64,000 nt of DNA, taken from Methylobacterium sp. E-066. GTDB lineage: Bacteria > Pseudomonadota > Alphaproteobacteria > Rhizobiales > Beijerinckiaceae. The position numbers were made by a program, and so were the translations under genes. Below the pieces are notes generated by a model. It searched no databases. It worked only from the letters and a program-made list of their open reading frames with translations, and was not told the DNA's origin. Shown here piece by piece: positions 33,584-43,414 of the stretch (position 1 is the first letter of the stretch; each line of letters starts with the position of its first letter). The DNA lies in NCBI RefSeq assembly GCF_022829635.1, contig NZ_JAKSYO010000043.1, positions 1 through 64,000 on the forward strand, written 5' to 3'.

Positions 33584-36235
33584 ATGATTCGCACGCGTGT
33601 GCGCTCCCGGAAGCTGAACGACGCGCCGCGTCGGCCCGCCGTGCTGGCCCTCGTGGCCGCGCTGATGCTGGCGATCCCGGCCGCCGCGCCGCCCGGTGCC
33701 TGGGCTCAGGGCGAGACGCCGGCCGGGCAGCCCGCGGCGGCCAAGCCCGCGGACTCCAAGCCCGCAGACTCCAAGCCCCCCGAGGCCAAGCCTGCTGCGC
33801 CCAAACCCGAGATGTCCGAGCAGCTCAAGGCGGTGCGGGCCAAGCTCGACGCCGCCAAGGCCGAGCTCGAGGCCCGGGAGAAGCAGCTGGGGCATACCGA
33901 CCTGAGTGCCACGGACCTGGCGGCGATTCGCGATAGCGCCGCGACCGTCACCGAGGAGATCCGCGCGCTGATCACCCGGCTCGACACGCCGCTCGAGGCG
34001 GCCCGCGAGCGGCTGGCTCAGCTCGGCCCGAAGCCGAAGGACACCCCGGAGAGCGCGGACGTCGCCGAGCAGCGCGTCGAGCGCGAGGCCGCCGTGGCGC
34101 GCATCGACGAGACCCAGCGGCTCGCCCGCTCCCTGCAGGTGCAGGGCGACCAGATCATCGACCGGGTCTCGAACCGCCGGCGCGAATCATTCACCCGCGA
34201 CCTGTTCCAGCGCTCGCAGCCCCTGGTCAGCCCGGGCCTCTGGGCCAAGGTCATGGCCGACGTGCCGCGCGACACCCGCTCGCTGCAGAGCGCGGTGTCG
34301 GATATCGGGCTGCTGTTCTCGCGCAACGGCAGCATCGGCAACCTGCTGTTCCTGGGGCTCGCCTTCGGGATCTCGATCGCGCTGTATTTCGGGCGGCGCA
34401 ACATCGCCCCCCGGGCCGCCCGGCGGGACGCGGCTACCACCGAGCCGTCGCGGCGCGCGACCCTGCTGGCCGCCTGGCGGGTGATCCTGCTCGGCACGGT
34501 GCCGGCGGTGGCGGGCTCCTACGCGGTCTATTACGCGCTGGACGCCACCAATCTGCTGCCCTCGCGGCTGCTGCCTGTGGCCGCCGCGATCCTGGGCGGC
34601 CTCGCCTTCATCGCCTTCGTGGAGGCCCTGTGCGACGGGCTGCTCAGCCCCGACAAGCCCGCCTGGCGCCCGGCCCCGGTCGGCGACGCGGCCGCCACCC
34701 GGCTGACCCGGCTCGCGGTCGGCATCGCCACGGTGCTGACCGTGGTGAAATCCGTGGAGGCCTTGAATTCCGGGATCTCGGCGGCCCTGCCGATCTCGAT
34801 CGCCACCCGAGGCATCGGCGCCGTCGCCACAGCCCTGATCCTGGCGATCGGCCTGCACCGGTTCGCCGATACCGAGCAGGAGGAGGAAGCCTGCTTCGGC
34901 CCCTACGTGCCGACCAAGACCACCACGGGGCTCGGCGGCCCGGCCCGGCTCATCGGCTGGGCCGGGGTGGCGCTGATCGGGGTCGGGGCGCTGGTGGGCT
35001 ACGTCGCCTTCGCGGCCTTCCTGATCGACCAGCTGATCTGGGCCGGGGGCGTGCTCGTCCTGCTCTACCTGCTGGTCCAGAGCGTCGACACCTTCATCGG
35101 CCGCGCGCTCACCGACGAGACCCGGCTCGCCACCGCCCTCCAGGCCAATACCGGCCTGCGCAAGCGCTCGCTGACCCAGATCTCGGTGCTGGCGACCGGG
35201 GCCGCCCGGGTGGTGCTGATGCTGGTGGCGGCGCTGCTCGTGCTGGCGCCCTGGGGGCTCGATTCCACCGACATCGTCTCGTCGATCCGGCAGGCCTTCT
35301 TCGGCTTCAAGGTCGGGGACGTGACGATCTCGCTGTCGAGCATCGCCTTCGGCATCGGCATCCTGGTGCTCGGCGTGTTCGTCACCCGGGCGGTGCAGCG
35401 CTGGCTGGAACTGACCTACCTGCCGGCCACCGACCTGGACGCCGGCCTGCGCAACTCGATCACCACCATCGCGGGCTATTGCGGCTTCCTGCTCGCCCTG
35501 GCGCTCGCCTTCTCGTATCTGGGCCTCAGCCTGGAGAAGCTGACCATCGTGGCCGGCGCCCTCTCGGTGGGTATCGGTTTCGGCCTGCAATCGATCGTCA
35601 ACAACTTCGTCTCCGGCCTGCTGCTGCTCTGGGAGCGCCCGATCCGGGTCGGCGACCAGGTGGTGATCGGCGATTCGGAGGGCATCGTGAAGCGCATCTC
35701 GGTGCGCTCCACCGAGATCCAGACCTTCGACCGCTCGTCCGTGATCGTGCCGAACTCGAACCTGATCTCCGGGGTGGTCAAGAACCGGGTGCGCGGCGAC
35801 CGCTCAGGGCGGGTCAGCATCACGGTCAGCGTCCTGCGCAACCAGGATCCGGTGCGGGCCGCCGAGATGATCACGGCCTGCGCGCAGGCCCATCCCGACG
35901 TGCTGCGCGACCCGGTGCCCCGGGTGGTGTTCAAGAAGATCGGCGACCCGTTCCTAGACTTCGAGCTGCTGGTCTGGATCGTGGATGTCAGCCTCGGCCA
36001 GAAGGTCCAGACCGACCTGAATTTTTCCGTGTTCTCGACCCTGTCGGAGGCCGGCTTCATCCCGCCCCTCGGCCCCGGCGCCAGCATCGTCACCGTGCAG
36101 GGTTTCGAGGCGATGCAGGCCGCCATGGGCGAGATCGCGAGCCGGTTCGGGCAGCCGGCCCCGGAATCGGAGGTATCCGGGACATCGCCTGCCCAGCCGC
36201 AGCGCGACCGCGGCCTCCGGAGCGCCGGGGGCTGA
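33584..36235 (+). CDS. DUF3772-MscS mechanosensitive channel
   Basis: An 883-residue inner-membrane protein. Order: signal peptide (ends GAWA), a Lys-Pro-Ala linker (KPADSKPADSKPPEAKP), a periplasmic coiled-coil/DUF3772 domain (about 75-240), about nine membrane segments, then the MscS channel core (about 640-830). The pore helix LTIVAGALSVGIGFGLQSIV, the NNFVSGLLLLWERPIRVGD turn and the RSTEIQTFDRSSVIVPNSNLI strand are the MscS hallmarks. Large MscS proteins of this type release solutes on hypo-osmotic shock. GAGAGG precedes ATG 33584. Confidence 0.92.
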   Translation: MIRTRVRSRKLNDAPRRPAVLALVAALMLAIPAAAPPGAWAQGETPAGQPAAAKPADSKPADSKPPEAKPAAPKPEMSEQLKAVRAKLDAAKAELEAREKQLGHTDLSATDLAAIRDSAATVTEEIRALITRLDTPLEAARERLAQLGPKPKDTPESADVAEQRVEREAAVARIDETQRLARSLQVQGDQIIDRVSNRRRESFTRDLFQRSQPLVSPGLWAKVMADVPRDTRSLQSAVSDIGLLFSRNGSIGNLLFLGLAFGISIALYFGRRNIAPRAARRDAATTEPSRRATLLAAWRVILLGTVPAVAGSYAVYYALDATNLLPSRLLPVAAAILGGLAFIAFVEALCDGLLSPDKPAWRPAPVGDAAATRLTRLAVGIATVLTVVKSVEALNSGISAALPISIATRGIGAVATALILAIGLHRFADTEQEEEACFGPYVPTKTTTGLGGPARLIGWAGVALIGVGALVGYVAFAAFLIDQLIWAGGVLVLLYLLVQSVDTFIGRALTDETRLATALQANTGLRKRSLTQISVLATGAARVVLMLVAALLVLAPWGLDSTDIVSSIRQAFFGFKVGDVTISLSSIAFGIGILVLGVFVTRAVQRWLELTYLPATDLDAGLRNSITTIAGYCGFLLALALAFSYLGLSLEKLTIVAGALSVGIGFGLQSIVNNFVSGLLLLWERPIRVGDQVVIGDSEGIVKRISVRSTEIQTFDRSSVIVPNSNLISGVVKNRVRGDRSGRVSITVSVLRNQDPVRAAEMITACAQAHPDVLRDPVPRVVFKKIGDPFLDFELLVWIVDVSLGQKVQTDLNFSVFSTLSEAGFIPPLGPGASIVTVQGFEAMQAAMGEIASRFGQPAPESEVSGTSPAQPQRDRGLRSAGG

Positions 36236-36238
36236 GGC

Positions 36239-36616
36239 TCAGCGCGCCGCGCGCCGGGGTGGCCGCAGATCGAGATGCGCGCGCGCCCCGTCGGCGGCGA
36301 GCATCACCTGCGTGCCCCTGCGCGTCAGGAGGCCCGCCCGCTCCAGCGCGGTCACGTCGTCATGCACGCGCCGGTAATTCCGGCGGAGCGAGCCGGCCAG
36401 CGCGTTGATCGATTCGGCGGGGCCTCCGGTCAGGGCCTCCAGGAGCGCGATCCGCGCCGGCGAGAAGGTCTTCAGGAAGGCCGACCAGTTCTCGAAGGTG
36501 ACGATCCGCTCGGGCCGAGGCTCCTCGCCGGCCTCAGCGCGGCGCACCGCCGCGAGGAAGCGATCCCGCATATCCTCGACGGATCCGCCGATGACGTATG
36601 TCACCTCGTCGCTCAT
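36239..36616 (-). CDS. TumA/HVO_A0114-type DNA-binding antitoxin
   Basis: A 125-residue winged-HTH protein (FSPARIALLEALTGGPAESI, AGSLRRNYRRVHDDVTALERAGLL), the pattern of the HVO_A0114-family antitoxins encoded directly after TumE toxins. Its ATG overlaps the stop of an upstream frame as ATGA, and that frame encodes a TumE C-terminal stub, so the operon order toxin-antitoxin is preserved although the toxin is lost. It now probably acts as an orphan repressor. Convergent with the MscS gene, 3 nt between the stops. Confidence 0.75.
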   Translation of the reverse strand: MSDEVTYVIGGSVEDMRDRFLAAVRRAEAGEEPRPERIVTFENWSAFLKTFSPARIALLEALTGGPAESINALAGSLRRNYRRVHDDVTALERAGLLTRRGTQVMLAADGARAHLDLRPPRRAAR

Positions 36617-36702
36617 AGATGGCCTCCGCGCAGCATCCCGACCTCGGTCAGGAAGTCGTCCAGCAGCTTTTCGTAGGTGGTGAACCGGTACGGGGATTTT
36701 AC
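36613..36702 (-). pseudogene. C-terminal stub of a TumE-family toxin
   Basis: A minus-strand frame ending in TGA 36613-36615 reads KSPYRFTTYEKLLDDFLTEV, resembling the C-terminal end of TumE-family (DUF6516) toxins. Upstream residues do not continue the family, and there is no in-frame ATG; the promoter zone of the divergent CAP gene begins there. About two thirds or more of the toxin gene is missing. The ATGA junction to the antitoxin is intact. Confidence 0.55.
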
Positions 36703-36777
36703 CAGGGAGGCCGTTCCCAAGAGAACCGGTCGCGCAATCGCGCCGCGCCCCCTATATCGCCCGAGCGTCCGAGCCGG

Positions 36778-37311
36778 ATGCGGAAGCGTGGATCTGGAAA
36801 CGTGGGCGGACGCAACCTGAGACGAGGCCTGCTCGCGGCGGCCGGCATCCCGGCGCTGGCGCTGCTCGGCGCCTGCGCCACCGACGTGCCGACCACCGCG
36901 GCGCTGCCGAGCATCTACCTGCCGCTCGCCAGCCAGAATGCCCATATCGACGTCGATGCGGCCCGCGACATGATCTCGTCCTATCGCCGCAACCGCGGCG
37001 CCGGGCCGCTCACGGTCGATCCCGATCTGCAGCGTCTGGCCGAGGCGGAAGCCGCCGCCATGGCGCTGGCCGACCGGCCGAGCAAGGCGCAGACCGTGAA
37101 GGCCGCGGTCGGGCGGCTCGGCTACGCCGACGTGAACGCCAACCTGTCGGCCGGCTACCACACCTTGGCCGAGGCCTTCTCCGGCTGGCGCGAGAGCGCG
37201 CCGCACGAGGCCACGATGCTCGACCCGCGGGCGACCCGGATGGGGATCGCCACGGCCTATGCGCCGGGCTCGAAATACAAGGTCTACTGGGCGCTGCTCA
37301 CCGCCAAGTAG
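36778..37311 (+). CDS. CAP-domain (SCP/PR1) lipoprotein
   Basis: A 177-residue lipoprotein: signal sequence with lipobox LLGAC (Cys near residue 34), then a short linker and a CAP-type domain (MISSYRRNRGAGPLTVDPDL, QRLAEAEAAAMALAD, GYHTLAEAFSGWRESAPHEATMLD, MGIATAYAPGSKYKVYWALL). CAP proteins of bacteria are extracytoplasmic and of mostly unknown function. ATG 36778 is used; GTGs slightly downstream would also keep the lipobox. Confidence 0.8.
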   Translation: MRKRGSGNVGGRNLRRGLLAAAGIPALALLGACATDVPTTAALPSIYLPLASQNAHIDVDAARDMISSYRRNRGAGPLTVDPDLQRLAEAEAAAMALADRPSKAQTVKAAVGRLGYADVNANLSAGYHTLAEAFSGWRESAPHEATMLDPRATRMGIATAYAPGSKYKVYWALLTAK

Positions 37312-37340
37312 CGTGCGGTGCCAGCAGTAAAAACAGGTTC

Positions 37341-37390
37341 GCAGGGCTCTGCCCTGCACCCGCAAAAGGTCTCGAACCTTTTGAAACCCT
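37341..37390 (+). repeat. double-hairpin intergenic repeat, copy 1
   Basis: GCAGGGC-tct-GCCCTGC, spacer ACCCGC, then AAAAGGT-ctcga-ACCTTTT and GAAACC. It lies between two convergent stop codons (CAP protein and MotB) and can work as a bidirectional terminator. Confidence 0.7.
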
Positions 37391-37411
37391 GACTGTCCGC
37401 GATGGATCGCC

Positions 37412-38245
37412 CTACGGCAGCCCCTTCACGTTCGGCACCGGGGGGGCTTCCTTCATCAGCGTCACCGTCACCCGGCGGTTGGCCGCGAGATAGGGGTTGT
37501 CGGGGAACATCGGCTCGGTGTCGGCTTTGCCGGTGACCGAAGCGAACCGGTCGTCCTGCAGCCCTGAGCCGGCCAAAATCTCCCGCACGCTGATCGCCCG
37601 GCCGGCCGACAGCTCCCAGGGCGGCGCCTGCGGGCGCTGGCCCGGTCGTTCGGTGGCGGTGAAGCCCGTGATGGCGATGCGGTTCGGCATCTGGCGCAGG
37701 GTCGGGGCGAGCTTCTCCAGCAGGCGCCGGGTGCGCTCGTTCGGGCGGGTCGAGCCGTCCGGGAACATCGAGCGCCCGTCCTGGTCGACGATCGACAGGT
37801 CGAGGCCCTGTTCGGAGCGGACGATCACCACGTTCTTCGACAGTTCGGCGATGTCCGGCATGTCCTGCAGCGCCTGCCGCAGGGAGGCCGCCGCGAGGCC
37901 GAAATTGTCCGGCTCGCCGGTCTCGGTCAGGCCGAACTCGCTGCTCTGGTCGCGCCGGGGCGGCGTCGTTCGGTCGGTGGCCTTCTCGGGCGGGATGTTG
38001 CGCAGGTATTTGACGTGGTCGGCGGCCGGCAGGCCCTCGGATTCGAGGATGCCGGCGAACTTCGATTCCTTGTTCACCCCGAAGGCGTCGCGCATCGAGC
38101 CGGCGACCACCTGCATCTTCTTCTGGTCCTGCGTCGAATAGGCCGCGACCATCACGAAGAAGCTCATCAGGAGCGCCATCAGGTCGGCGAAGGTCACGAA
38201 CCAGCCGTGGCCGCCATGCGCGCTGCCGCGCTTCTTTCTGGCCAT
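37412..38245 (-). CDS. motB: MotB-family flagellar motor/OmpA-like protein
   Basis: A 277-residue stator protein. One N-terminal membrane helix carries the proton-path aspartate (FVTFADLMALLMSFFVMVAAYS), followed by a plug/linker and a C-terminal OmpA-like peptidoglycan-binding domain (RIAITGFTATERPG, WELSAGRAISVREIL, NRRVTVTLM). With MotA it forms the ion-driven stator anchored to peptidoglycan. It starts 1 nt after the MotA stop. No other flagellar genes are in the window, so an ExbD/TolR-like non-flagellar use cannot be excluded. Confidence 0.85.
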   Translation of the reverse strand: MARKKRGSAHGGHGWFVTFADLMALLMSFFVMVAAYSTQDQKKMQVVAGSMRDAFGVNKESKFAGILESEGLPAADHVKYLRNIPPEKATDRTTPPRRDQSSEFGLTETGEPDNFGLAAASLRQALQDMPDIAELSKNVVIVRSEQGLDLSIVDQDGRSMFPDGSTRPNERTRRLLEKLAPTLRQMPNRIAITGFTATERPGQRPQAPPWELSAGRAISVREILAGSGLQDDRFASVTGKADTEPMFPDNPYLAANRRVTVTLMKEAPPVPNVKGLP

Positions 38246-38246
38246 A

Positions 38247-39020
38247 TCAGGCGGCCGGTTCCATCAGCGCTTCGCGATGGTTGTGCGGCAGGTAGGCGAT
38301 CAGCATCTCGCGCACCAGCGTCGGGCTCTTCTGGTCGCGGACCATCAGGATGCCGTCGATGATCAGCGAGCGGGAGACGTCCTCCTCCTCCAGCTTCACG
38401 TGCAGCTTGTCGGCGAGCGGCAGGGTGATCAGGTTGGCGATCACGGCGCCGTACAGGGTGGCGAGCAGGGCGGTCGCCATGGCGGGGCCGAGCTTCGACG
38501 GGTCGGACATGTTGGCGAACATCGCCACCATGCCGAGGATCGTGCCGATCATGCCCCAGGCGGGCGCGCAGTCGCCGTAGGCCCGGTAGACCTTCGAGCC
38601 CTCGTCGAGATGCATCAGGAAGTTGTCGCGGTCCCGCTCCATCGTGTCGCGGATGAAGTCCCGGTCGTAGCCGTCGGCGATGTAGCGGGCGCCCTGCGCC
38701 AGGAACGGGTCGGAGATCTCCATGTTCTCCAGCGCTATCGGGCCGGACTTGCGGACCACGTCGGCGATCTTGGTGATCTCCTCGATCAGCTCCTGCGGCT
38801 TCACCGAGCGCATCATGAACGCGAAGCGCAGGCCCATCGGCAGGCCGTGCACGATCACCGAGAACGGGAACCGGATCATCGTCGCCGCGGTGGCGCCGCC
38901 GAACACCACGACCACGGCGTGCTCCGACGCGTAGGCCCCGAAATGGCCGCCATCGAGCATGATCAGCCCGACCACGACGCCGAGGCCGGAGAGCAGGCCG
39001 AGTGCGGTTGCGAGATCCAT
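38247..39020 (-). CDS. motA: MotA-family stator protein
   Basis: A 257-residue inner-membrane protein with four membrane segments (ATALGLLSGLGVVVGLIMLDGG; HAVVVVFGGATAATMI; CAPAWGMIGTILGMVAMFANM; ALLATLYGAVIANLITLPLA). The two C-terminal helices with AWGMIGTILGMV and TLYGAVIAN are the MotA/ExbB signature. ATG 39020 (MDLATALG) is chosen; the frame upstream has no support. Followed directly by motB. Confidence 0.88.
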   Translation of the reverse strand: MDLATALGLLSGLGVVVGLIMLDGGHFGAYASEHAVVVVFGGATAATMIRFPFSVIVHGLPMGLRFAFMMRSVKPQELIEEITKIADVVRKSGPIALENMEISDPFLAQGARYIADGYDRDFIRDTMERDRDNFLMHLDEGSKVYRAYGDCAPAWGMIGTILGMVAMFANMSDPSKLGPAMATALLATLYGAVIANLITLPLADKLHVKLEEEDVSRSLIIDGILMVRDQKSPTLVREMLIAYLPHNHREALMEPAA

Positions 39021-39301
39021 GACTCTGGGCGCCCGATGCAAAATCGTAACAAAGCGGTCCCAGCGGTCGCTTGCGGCCGGGTTATTCACAGCGGTAGGAA
39101 ATCTTGCTGAACGAACCGTAAAGGCGATGGCTTCGACCCTGTATAGGGCCGTCATCGCCCGTTCAGGCGCGGCCCGGCATAAGCCGTGTCGTGTGAGGGG
39201 TTTGGCGGCGGAATCAGCGAGATCCGCCCGCCGCCCGGACCTTAAGAGTTGGCGCGAGACCCGGACACACGGGCCGCGCCGGGGGTGGCGGAGCTGTGGT
39301 G

Positions 39302-41080
39302 ATGGTTCGTCTGTACGGGCGGGTCCTGGGTTTCCTGAAGGCGGAACGGCGGCTGGCCATCGGTCTGGCCGCCACCAACCTCGTGCTGGCGATCGCGGCG
39401 TTCGCCGAGCCGCTGCTGATGGGCCGGATCATCGATCAGCTCACCCACCTCAAGCGTGGCGGCAACGCCATGACCACCATGCTGCCCCTGCTGGCGGCCT
39501 GGGTGGCGTTCGGCTTCTTCACCATCGCGGCGGGCGTGTTCATCGCGCTCCACGCCGACCGGCTGGCCCACCGCAACCGCCTCTCCGCGATGGCGAGCTA
39601 TTTCGAGCACGTGCTCGACCTGCCGCTCGCCTTCCACTCGGCCAACCATTCCGGCCGGGTGCTGAAGGCGATGCTGGAGGGCACCAACGGCATGGCCTGG
39701 CTGTGGCTCGGCTTCTTCCGGGACCACCTCGTCGCCCTGGTCTCCCTGGTCGTGCTCCTGCCGATGACCCTGTTCATCAACTGGCAGCTCGGCTCGATCC
39801 TGGTCGTGCTGGTGCTGGCGTTCACGGCGCTCACCACCTTCGTGATGCGCCGGACCGAGACCCTCCAGGGCCAGGTCGAGGAGTTCAATTCCGGCCTCGC
39901 CGCCCACGCCTCCGACGCGCTGGGCAACGTCGCGGTGATCCAGTCCTTCACCCGCGCCAAGGCCGAGAAGGACGCGATGCGCGGCATCATCACCAACCTG
40001 CTGGCCGCGCAGATCCCGGTCCTGTCCTGGTGGGCGCTCGCCAACGTGGCGACCCGGGCCTCGGCGACCATCACCATGACGGCGATCTTCGTCACCGGCA
40101 TCTGGCTGTACCAGGCCGGCACCACCACGGTGGGCGAGGTCGTGGCCTTCATGAGCCTGGCCACCGCCTTCGTGGCGCGCCTCGACCACGTGGTCGGCTT
40201 CGTCAACGGCCTGTTCCAGCAGGCGCCCAAGATTGCCGAGTTCTTCGAGATCTACGACACCGTGCCGGCGGTGGCCGACCGTCCGCATGCCCGGCAGGTC
40301 GCCCGCTTCGAGGGCGAGGTCACCTTCGACGACGTCGCCTTCTCGTATGACGGCCGGCGCAAGGCGCTCGACGGCGTGTCGTTCTCGGCCCGTCCCGGCG
40401 AGACGATCGCGCTGGTCGGCACCACCGGCTCGGGCAAGTCGACGACGCTTGGCCTCCTGCACCGCAGCTTCGATCCGGCTTCCGGCTCGATCCGGATCGA
40501 CGACATCGACGTGCGCGACATCGGCCTCGCGTCCCTGCGCCACAACATCGGCGTGGTGTTCCAGGAGCCGATGCTGTTCGCCCGATCGATCCGCGAGAAC
40601 CTCCAGGTCGGCCGCCCGGACGCCACCGACGCCGAGATGCTCGACGCCCTGGAGCGCGCCCAGGCCGGCGCCTTCATGGCGCGCCAGCAGGACGGGCTCG
40701 ACACGGTGATCGGCGAGCGTGGCCGGTCGCTCTCCGGCGGCGAGCGCCAGCGGCTCTCGATCGCCCGGGCGCTCCTGAAGAACCCGCCGATCCTGATCCT
40801 CGACGAGGCGACCTCGGCGCTGGACGCCGCCACCGAGCGCAAGCTCCAGGGCGCCCTGGAGGCCGTAATGGAGGGGCGCACCACCTTCGTGATCGCCCAC
40901 CGTCTCGCCACGATCCGCAACGCCGACCGCATCCTGGTCTTCCACGAGGGCCGGATCGTCGAGGCCGGCACGTTCGACGCGCTGGTCGCCGAGAACGGCC
41001 GCTTCGCCGAGCTCGCCCGGGCCCAGTTCATGGCGGCCGAGGCCGACGAGACCGAGGGACGGCTGGCCCTGGCGGCGTAA
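39302..41080 (+). CDS. ndvA: cyclic beta-1,2-glucan exporter (ABC transporter, NdvA/ChvA)
   Basis: A 592-residue half-transporter: a six-helix ABC exporter membrane domain (about 1-310) fused to an ATPase (about 330-580) with Walker [10 protein letters not shown], signature [16 protein letters not shown] and Walker [13 protein letters not shown]. Length and the sequence [20 protein letters not shown] match NdvA/ChvA of Rhizobiales, which exports cyclic glucan needed for osmotic adaptation and plant/host interaction. GGAG 8 nt upstream supports ATG 39302; GTGs at 39296 and 39299 precede it. No glucan synthase is nearby. Confidence 0.88.
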   Translation: MVRLYGRVLGFLKAERRLAIGLAATNLVLAIAAFAEPLLMGRIIDQLTHLKRGGNAMTTMLPLLAAWVAFGFFTIAAGVFIALHADRLAHRNRLSAMASYFEHVLDLPLAFHSANHSGRVLKAMLEGTNGMAWLWLGFFRDHLVALVSLVVLLPMTLFINWQLGSILVVLVLAFTALTTFVMRRTETLQGQVEEFNSGLAAHASDALGNVAVIQSFTRAKAEKDAMRGIITNLLAAQIPVLSWWALANVATRASATITMTAIFVTGIWLYQAGTTTVGEVVAFMSLATAFVARLDHVVGFVNGLFQQAPKIAEFFEIYDTVPAVADRPHARQVARFEGEVTFDDVAFSYDGRRKALDGVSFSARPGETIALVGTTGSGKSTTLGLLHRSFDPASGSIRIDDIDVRDIGLASLRHNIGVVFQEPMLFARSIRENLQVGRPDATDAEMLDALERAQAGAFMARQQDGLDTVIGERGRSLSGGERQRLSIARALLKNPPILILDEATSALDAATERKLQGALEAVMEGRTTFVIAHRLATIRNADRILVFHEGRIVEAGTFDALVAENGRFAELARAQFMAAEADETEGRLALAA

Positions 41081-41220
41081 CGTAAGGGACGGGCGCCGGT
41101 CAGCCGGCGCCCAAGGAAGTCTCAACCTTTCGGGAGACAGTGTCTTCCGAAGACGCTCACCCGCCCCGGAGCCCCGTCCCCGATCGGGCAAGTGATCCTG
41201 ACCCTCTGAGTCACAAAAAA

Positions 41221-41937
41221 ATGCTGCGCGAGATCGTCCTCGATACCGAGACCACCGGCACGGAGGCGCGCAACGGCGACCGGCTGATCGAGATCGGCGC
41301 GGTCGAGCTGCTCAACCACATCCCCACCGGCCGGACTTTTCACCGCTACTGCAACCCGCAGCGGGCGGTCTCCGAAGGCGCGTTCAACGTCCACGGGCTG
41401 TCGGACGCGTTCCTGTCGGACAAGCCGGTCTTCGCCGAGATCGTCGGCGAGCTGCTGGCCTTCCTGGCGGACGGGCGCCTCGTGATCCACAACGCGCCGT
41501 TCGATGTCGGCTTCCTCAACATGGAATATGCCCGGCTCGGGGCGAACGCGCCGCCGCCGATCCAGCTGGACGACGTGGTCGACACCCTGCCGATGGCCAG
41601 GCGCAAGCACCCGGGCGCGGCCAACAACCTCGATGCCCTGTGCAACCGCTACGGCATCGACACCAGCCGGCGGACCAAGCACGGCGCGCTCCTCGACGCG
41701 CAGATCCTGGCCGAGGTCTATGTCGAGCTGCTGGGCGGGAAGCAGACCAGCTTGGGGCTCATGGATGCCCAGGCCGGCCCCGCGGTCCGGACCGTCGCCC
41801 AGGCGGCTCCGGCGGCTCCGCGGCCCTATCGCAGCCGACTTACGGATGAGGAGCGGACACGTCACGACAGCTTCCGGGCGAGCCTCGGCCCGGCGGCGAT
41901 CTGGGCCGATTATATGGGCGCCGACGACCCGGCCTGA
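41221..41937 (+). CDS. dnaQ: DNA polymerase III epsilon subunit (3'-5' exonuclease)
   Basis: A 238-residue DEDDh exonuclease. Exo I: LDTETTGTE; Exo II: IHNAPFDVGFLNMEY; Exo III: HGALLDAQILAEVY. It ends with a short tail (LTDEERTRHDSFRASLG) typical of alphaproteobacterial DnaQ, the proofreading subunit of the replicative polymerase. ATG 41221 puts the first catalytic Asp at residue 8. It stands alone between a glucan exporter and an esterase gene, whereas it often lies beside coaE in relatives. Confidence 0.92.
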   Translation: MLREIVLDTETTGTEARNGDRLIEIGAVELLNHIPTGRTFHRYCNPQRAVSEGAFNVHGLSDAFLSDKPVFAEIVGELLAFLADGRLVIHNAPFDVGFLNMEYARLGANAPPPIQLDDVVDTLPMARRKHPGAANNLDALCNRYGIDTSRRTKHGALLDAQILAEVYVELLGGKQTSLGLMDAQAGPAVRTVAQAAPAAPRPYRSRLTDEERTRHDSFRASLGPAAIWADYMGADDPA

Positions 41938-42046
41938 CCGGCCTTGCCGCATCGCACATCGGCCTCTATTGCATCGCACCATATGTCGACCTTCGCGCCA
42001 TCCCGGCCGCGACACGGACGCTGATGTGACCAAGCGCGCACCCATC

Positions 42047-43315
42047 ATGGATCCCTTCAGCAAGCTGAAGGATATGCAGGACGGCGCCCGCGACCGGGCT
42101 GCGCATTCGCCCTTCGCCGACATGATCGAGGCGACCCGCCTGACCAGTCTCGGCCGCCTGGACGAGGCGACCGCCCTGATCCAGCGCAGCTTCGGCTACA
42201 CCACCGCGCCGCCGCCGGAGCCGGAAGCGCCGGCCCCCCAGCCTCCGATCCCCCGCGACGACGCGCCCGGGACTGTCCGGCGCAAGGCCGCCGCGGAGAC
42301 CCGGAACGCGTCGCGCGGCTCGATCACCGAGCCGGCGGTGCGGGTCCGCAAGGCGGTCGGCAAGGTCGTGAGCGGCCTCGCGCCGATGCTGAAAGGTCTG
42401 AGCCGCCCGCGGCGCGCGCCCGCCAAGCCGTCGGCGCCCCGAAAGCCCGCGCGCGAGAGCCGCTTCGTCGCCCTCAGCCATACCGAACCGGCCGGCAGCC
42501 GCGACTACAAGCTGTTCATCCCGGGGAATCCGGCGGAGCCGGCGCCGCTGATCGTGATGCTGCACGGCTGCATGCAGAACCCGGACGATTTCGCCGCCGG
42601 CACCGGCATGAACGTGCTGGCCGAGCGCGAGGGCTTCTTCGTCGTCTATCCGGGCCAGAGCCGGCATGCCCATGTCCAGCGCTGCTGGAACTGGTACGAG
42701 CCGCGCGACCAGCGCCGGGAATCCGGCGAGGCCGCGATCATCGCGGGGCTCACCCGGGCCGTGATGGCGGACCACCCGATCGACCCGGCCCGGGTCTACA
42801 TCGCCGGCATGTCGGCGGGGGGCGCGGCCGCCCTGAACATCGCCCGGGCCTATCCCGACCTCTACGCCGCGGTGGGCGTGCATTCCGGCCTCGCCGCCGG
42901 TTGCGCCCGCGATATCGGCTCGGCCCTGATGGCCATGCAGGTCGGCGCGCCGGGCCTCGGCACCGCACCCTCTTTCGGCGCCTCCCCGACCGGACAGCGC
43001 ATCCCCACCATCGTGTTCCACGGCGAGGATGACGGCACCGTCAGCGTGCGCAACGCCGACCAAGTGCTGGCCCAGGCCAACGTCGCCGGCCTGACCCCCG
43101 GATCCGAGACCTTCGAGGACCGCGGCCACCCCTTCACCCGCACCCGCTACCGGGACGAGACCGGCCGGGTGGTGGTCGAGGATTGGCGGGTCCGCGGCGC
43201 CGGCCACGCCTGGTCGGGCGGCCGCCCCGAGGGCAGCTACACTGATGCCGACGGCCCGGACGCCTCCCGGGCGATGCTCGACTTCTTCGCCGAGCACCGG
43301 CTCGGGCCGCGGTAA
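42047..43315 (+). CDS. PHB depolymerase-family esterase (LpqC type)
   Basis: A 422-residue alpha/beta hydrolase. The first 130 residues are a basic, Pro/Ala-rich region without a signal peptide; the catalytic domain then has LIVMLHGCMQNPDDFA (oxyanion region), nucleophile GMSAGGAAA, acid GEDDGTVS and GAGHAWSGG (catalytic His). This family includes extracellular poly(3-hydroxybutyrate) depolymerases and feruloyl esterases. The lack of an export signal and the phasins elsewhere in the window make an intracellular polyester or ester substrate possible. GTG 42025 is an alternative start. Confidence 0.85.
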   Translation: MDPFSKLKDMQDGARDRAAHSPFADMIEATRLTSLGRLDEATALIQRSFGYTTAPPPEPEAPAPQPPIPRDDAPGTVRRKAAAETRNASRGSITEPAVRVRKAVGKVVSGLAPMLKGLSRPRRAPAKPSAPRKPARESRFVALSHTEPAGSRDYKLFIPGNPAEPAPLIVMLHGCMQNPDDFAAGTGMNVLAEREGFFVVYPGQSRHAHVQRCWNWYEPRDQRRESGEAAIIAGLTRAVMADHPIDPARVYIAGMSAGGAAALNIARAYPDLYAAVGVHSGLAAGCARDIGSALMAMQVGAPGLGTAPSFGASPTGQRIPTIVFHGEDDGTVSVRNADQVLAQANVAGLTPGSETFEDRGHPFTRTRYRDETGRVVVEDWRVRGAGHAWSGGRPEGSYTDADGPDASRAMLDFFAEHRLGPR

Positions 43316-43350
43316 AACCACGATTGGGGTCGGGCTCAGCTTCGAGGCTT

Positions 43351-43400
43351 GCAGGGCGTTGCCCTGCACCCGCAAAAGGTCCCGGACCTTTTGAAACCGT
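43351..43400 (+). repeat. double-hairpin intergenic repeat, copy 2
   Basis: GCAGGGC-gtt-GCCCTGC, ACCCGC, AAAAGGT-cccgg-ACCTTTT, GAAACC; 36 nt after the esterase stop and 14 nt before the HAD gene. Same family as the copies at 37341 and 50530. Confidence 0.7.
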
Positions 43401-43414
43401 GACCGGACCCATCC

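Noticed and set aside
34187-35590. 467-codon minus-strand open frame in the MscS gene
   Set aside because: Low-complexity Gln/Gly/His/Asp-rich translation, antisense to a clear channel gene.
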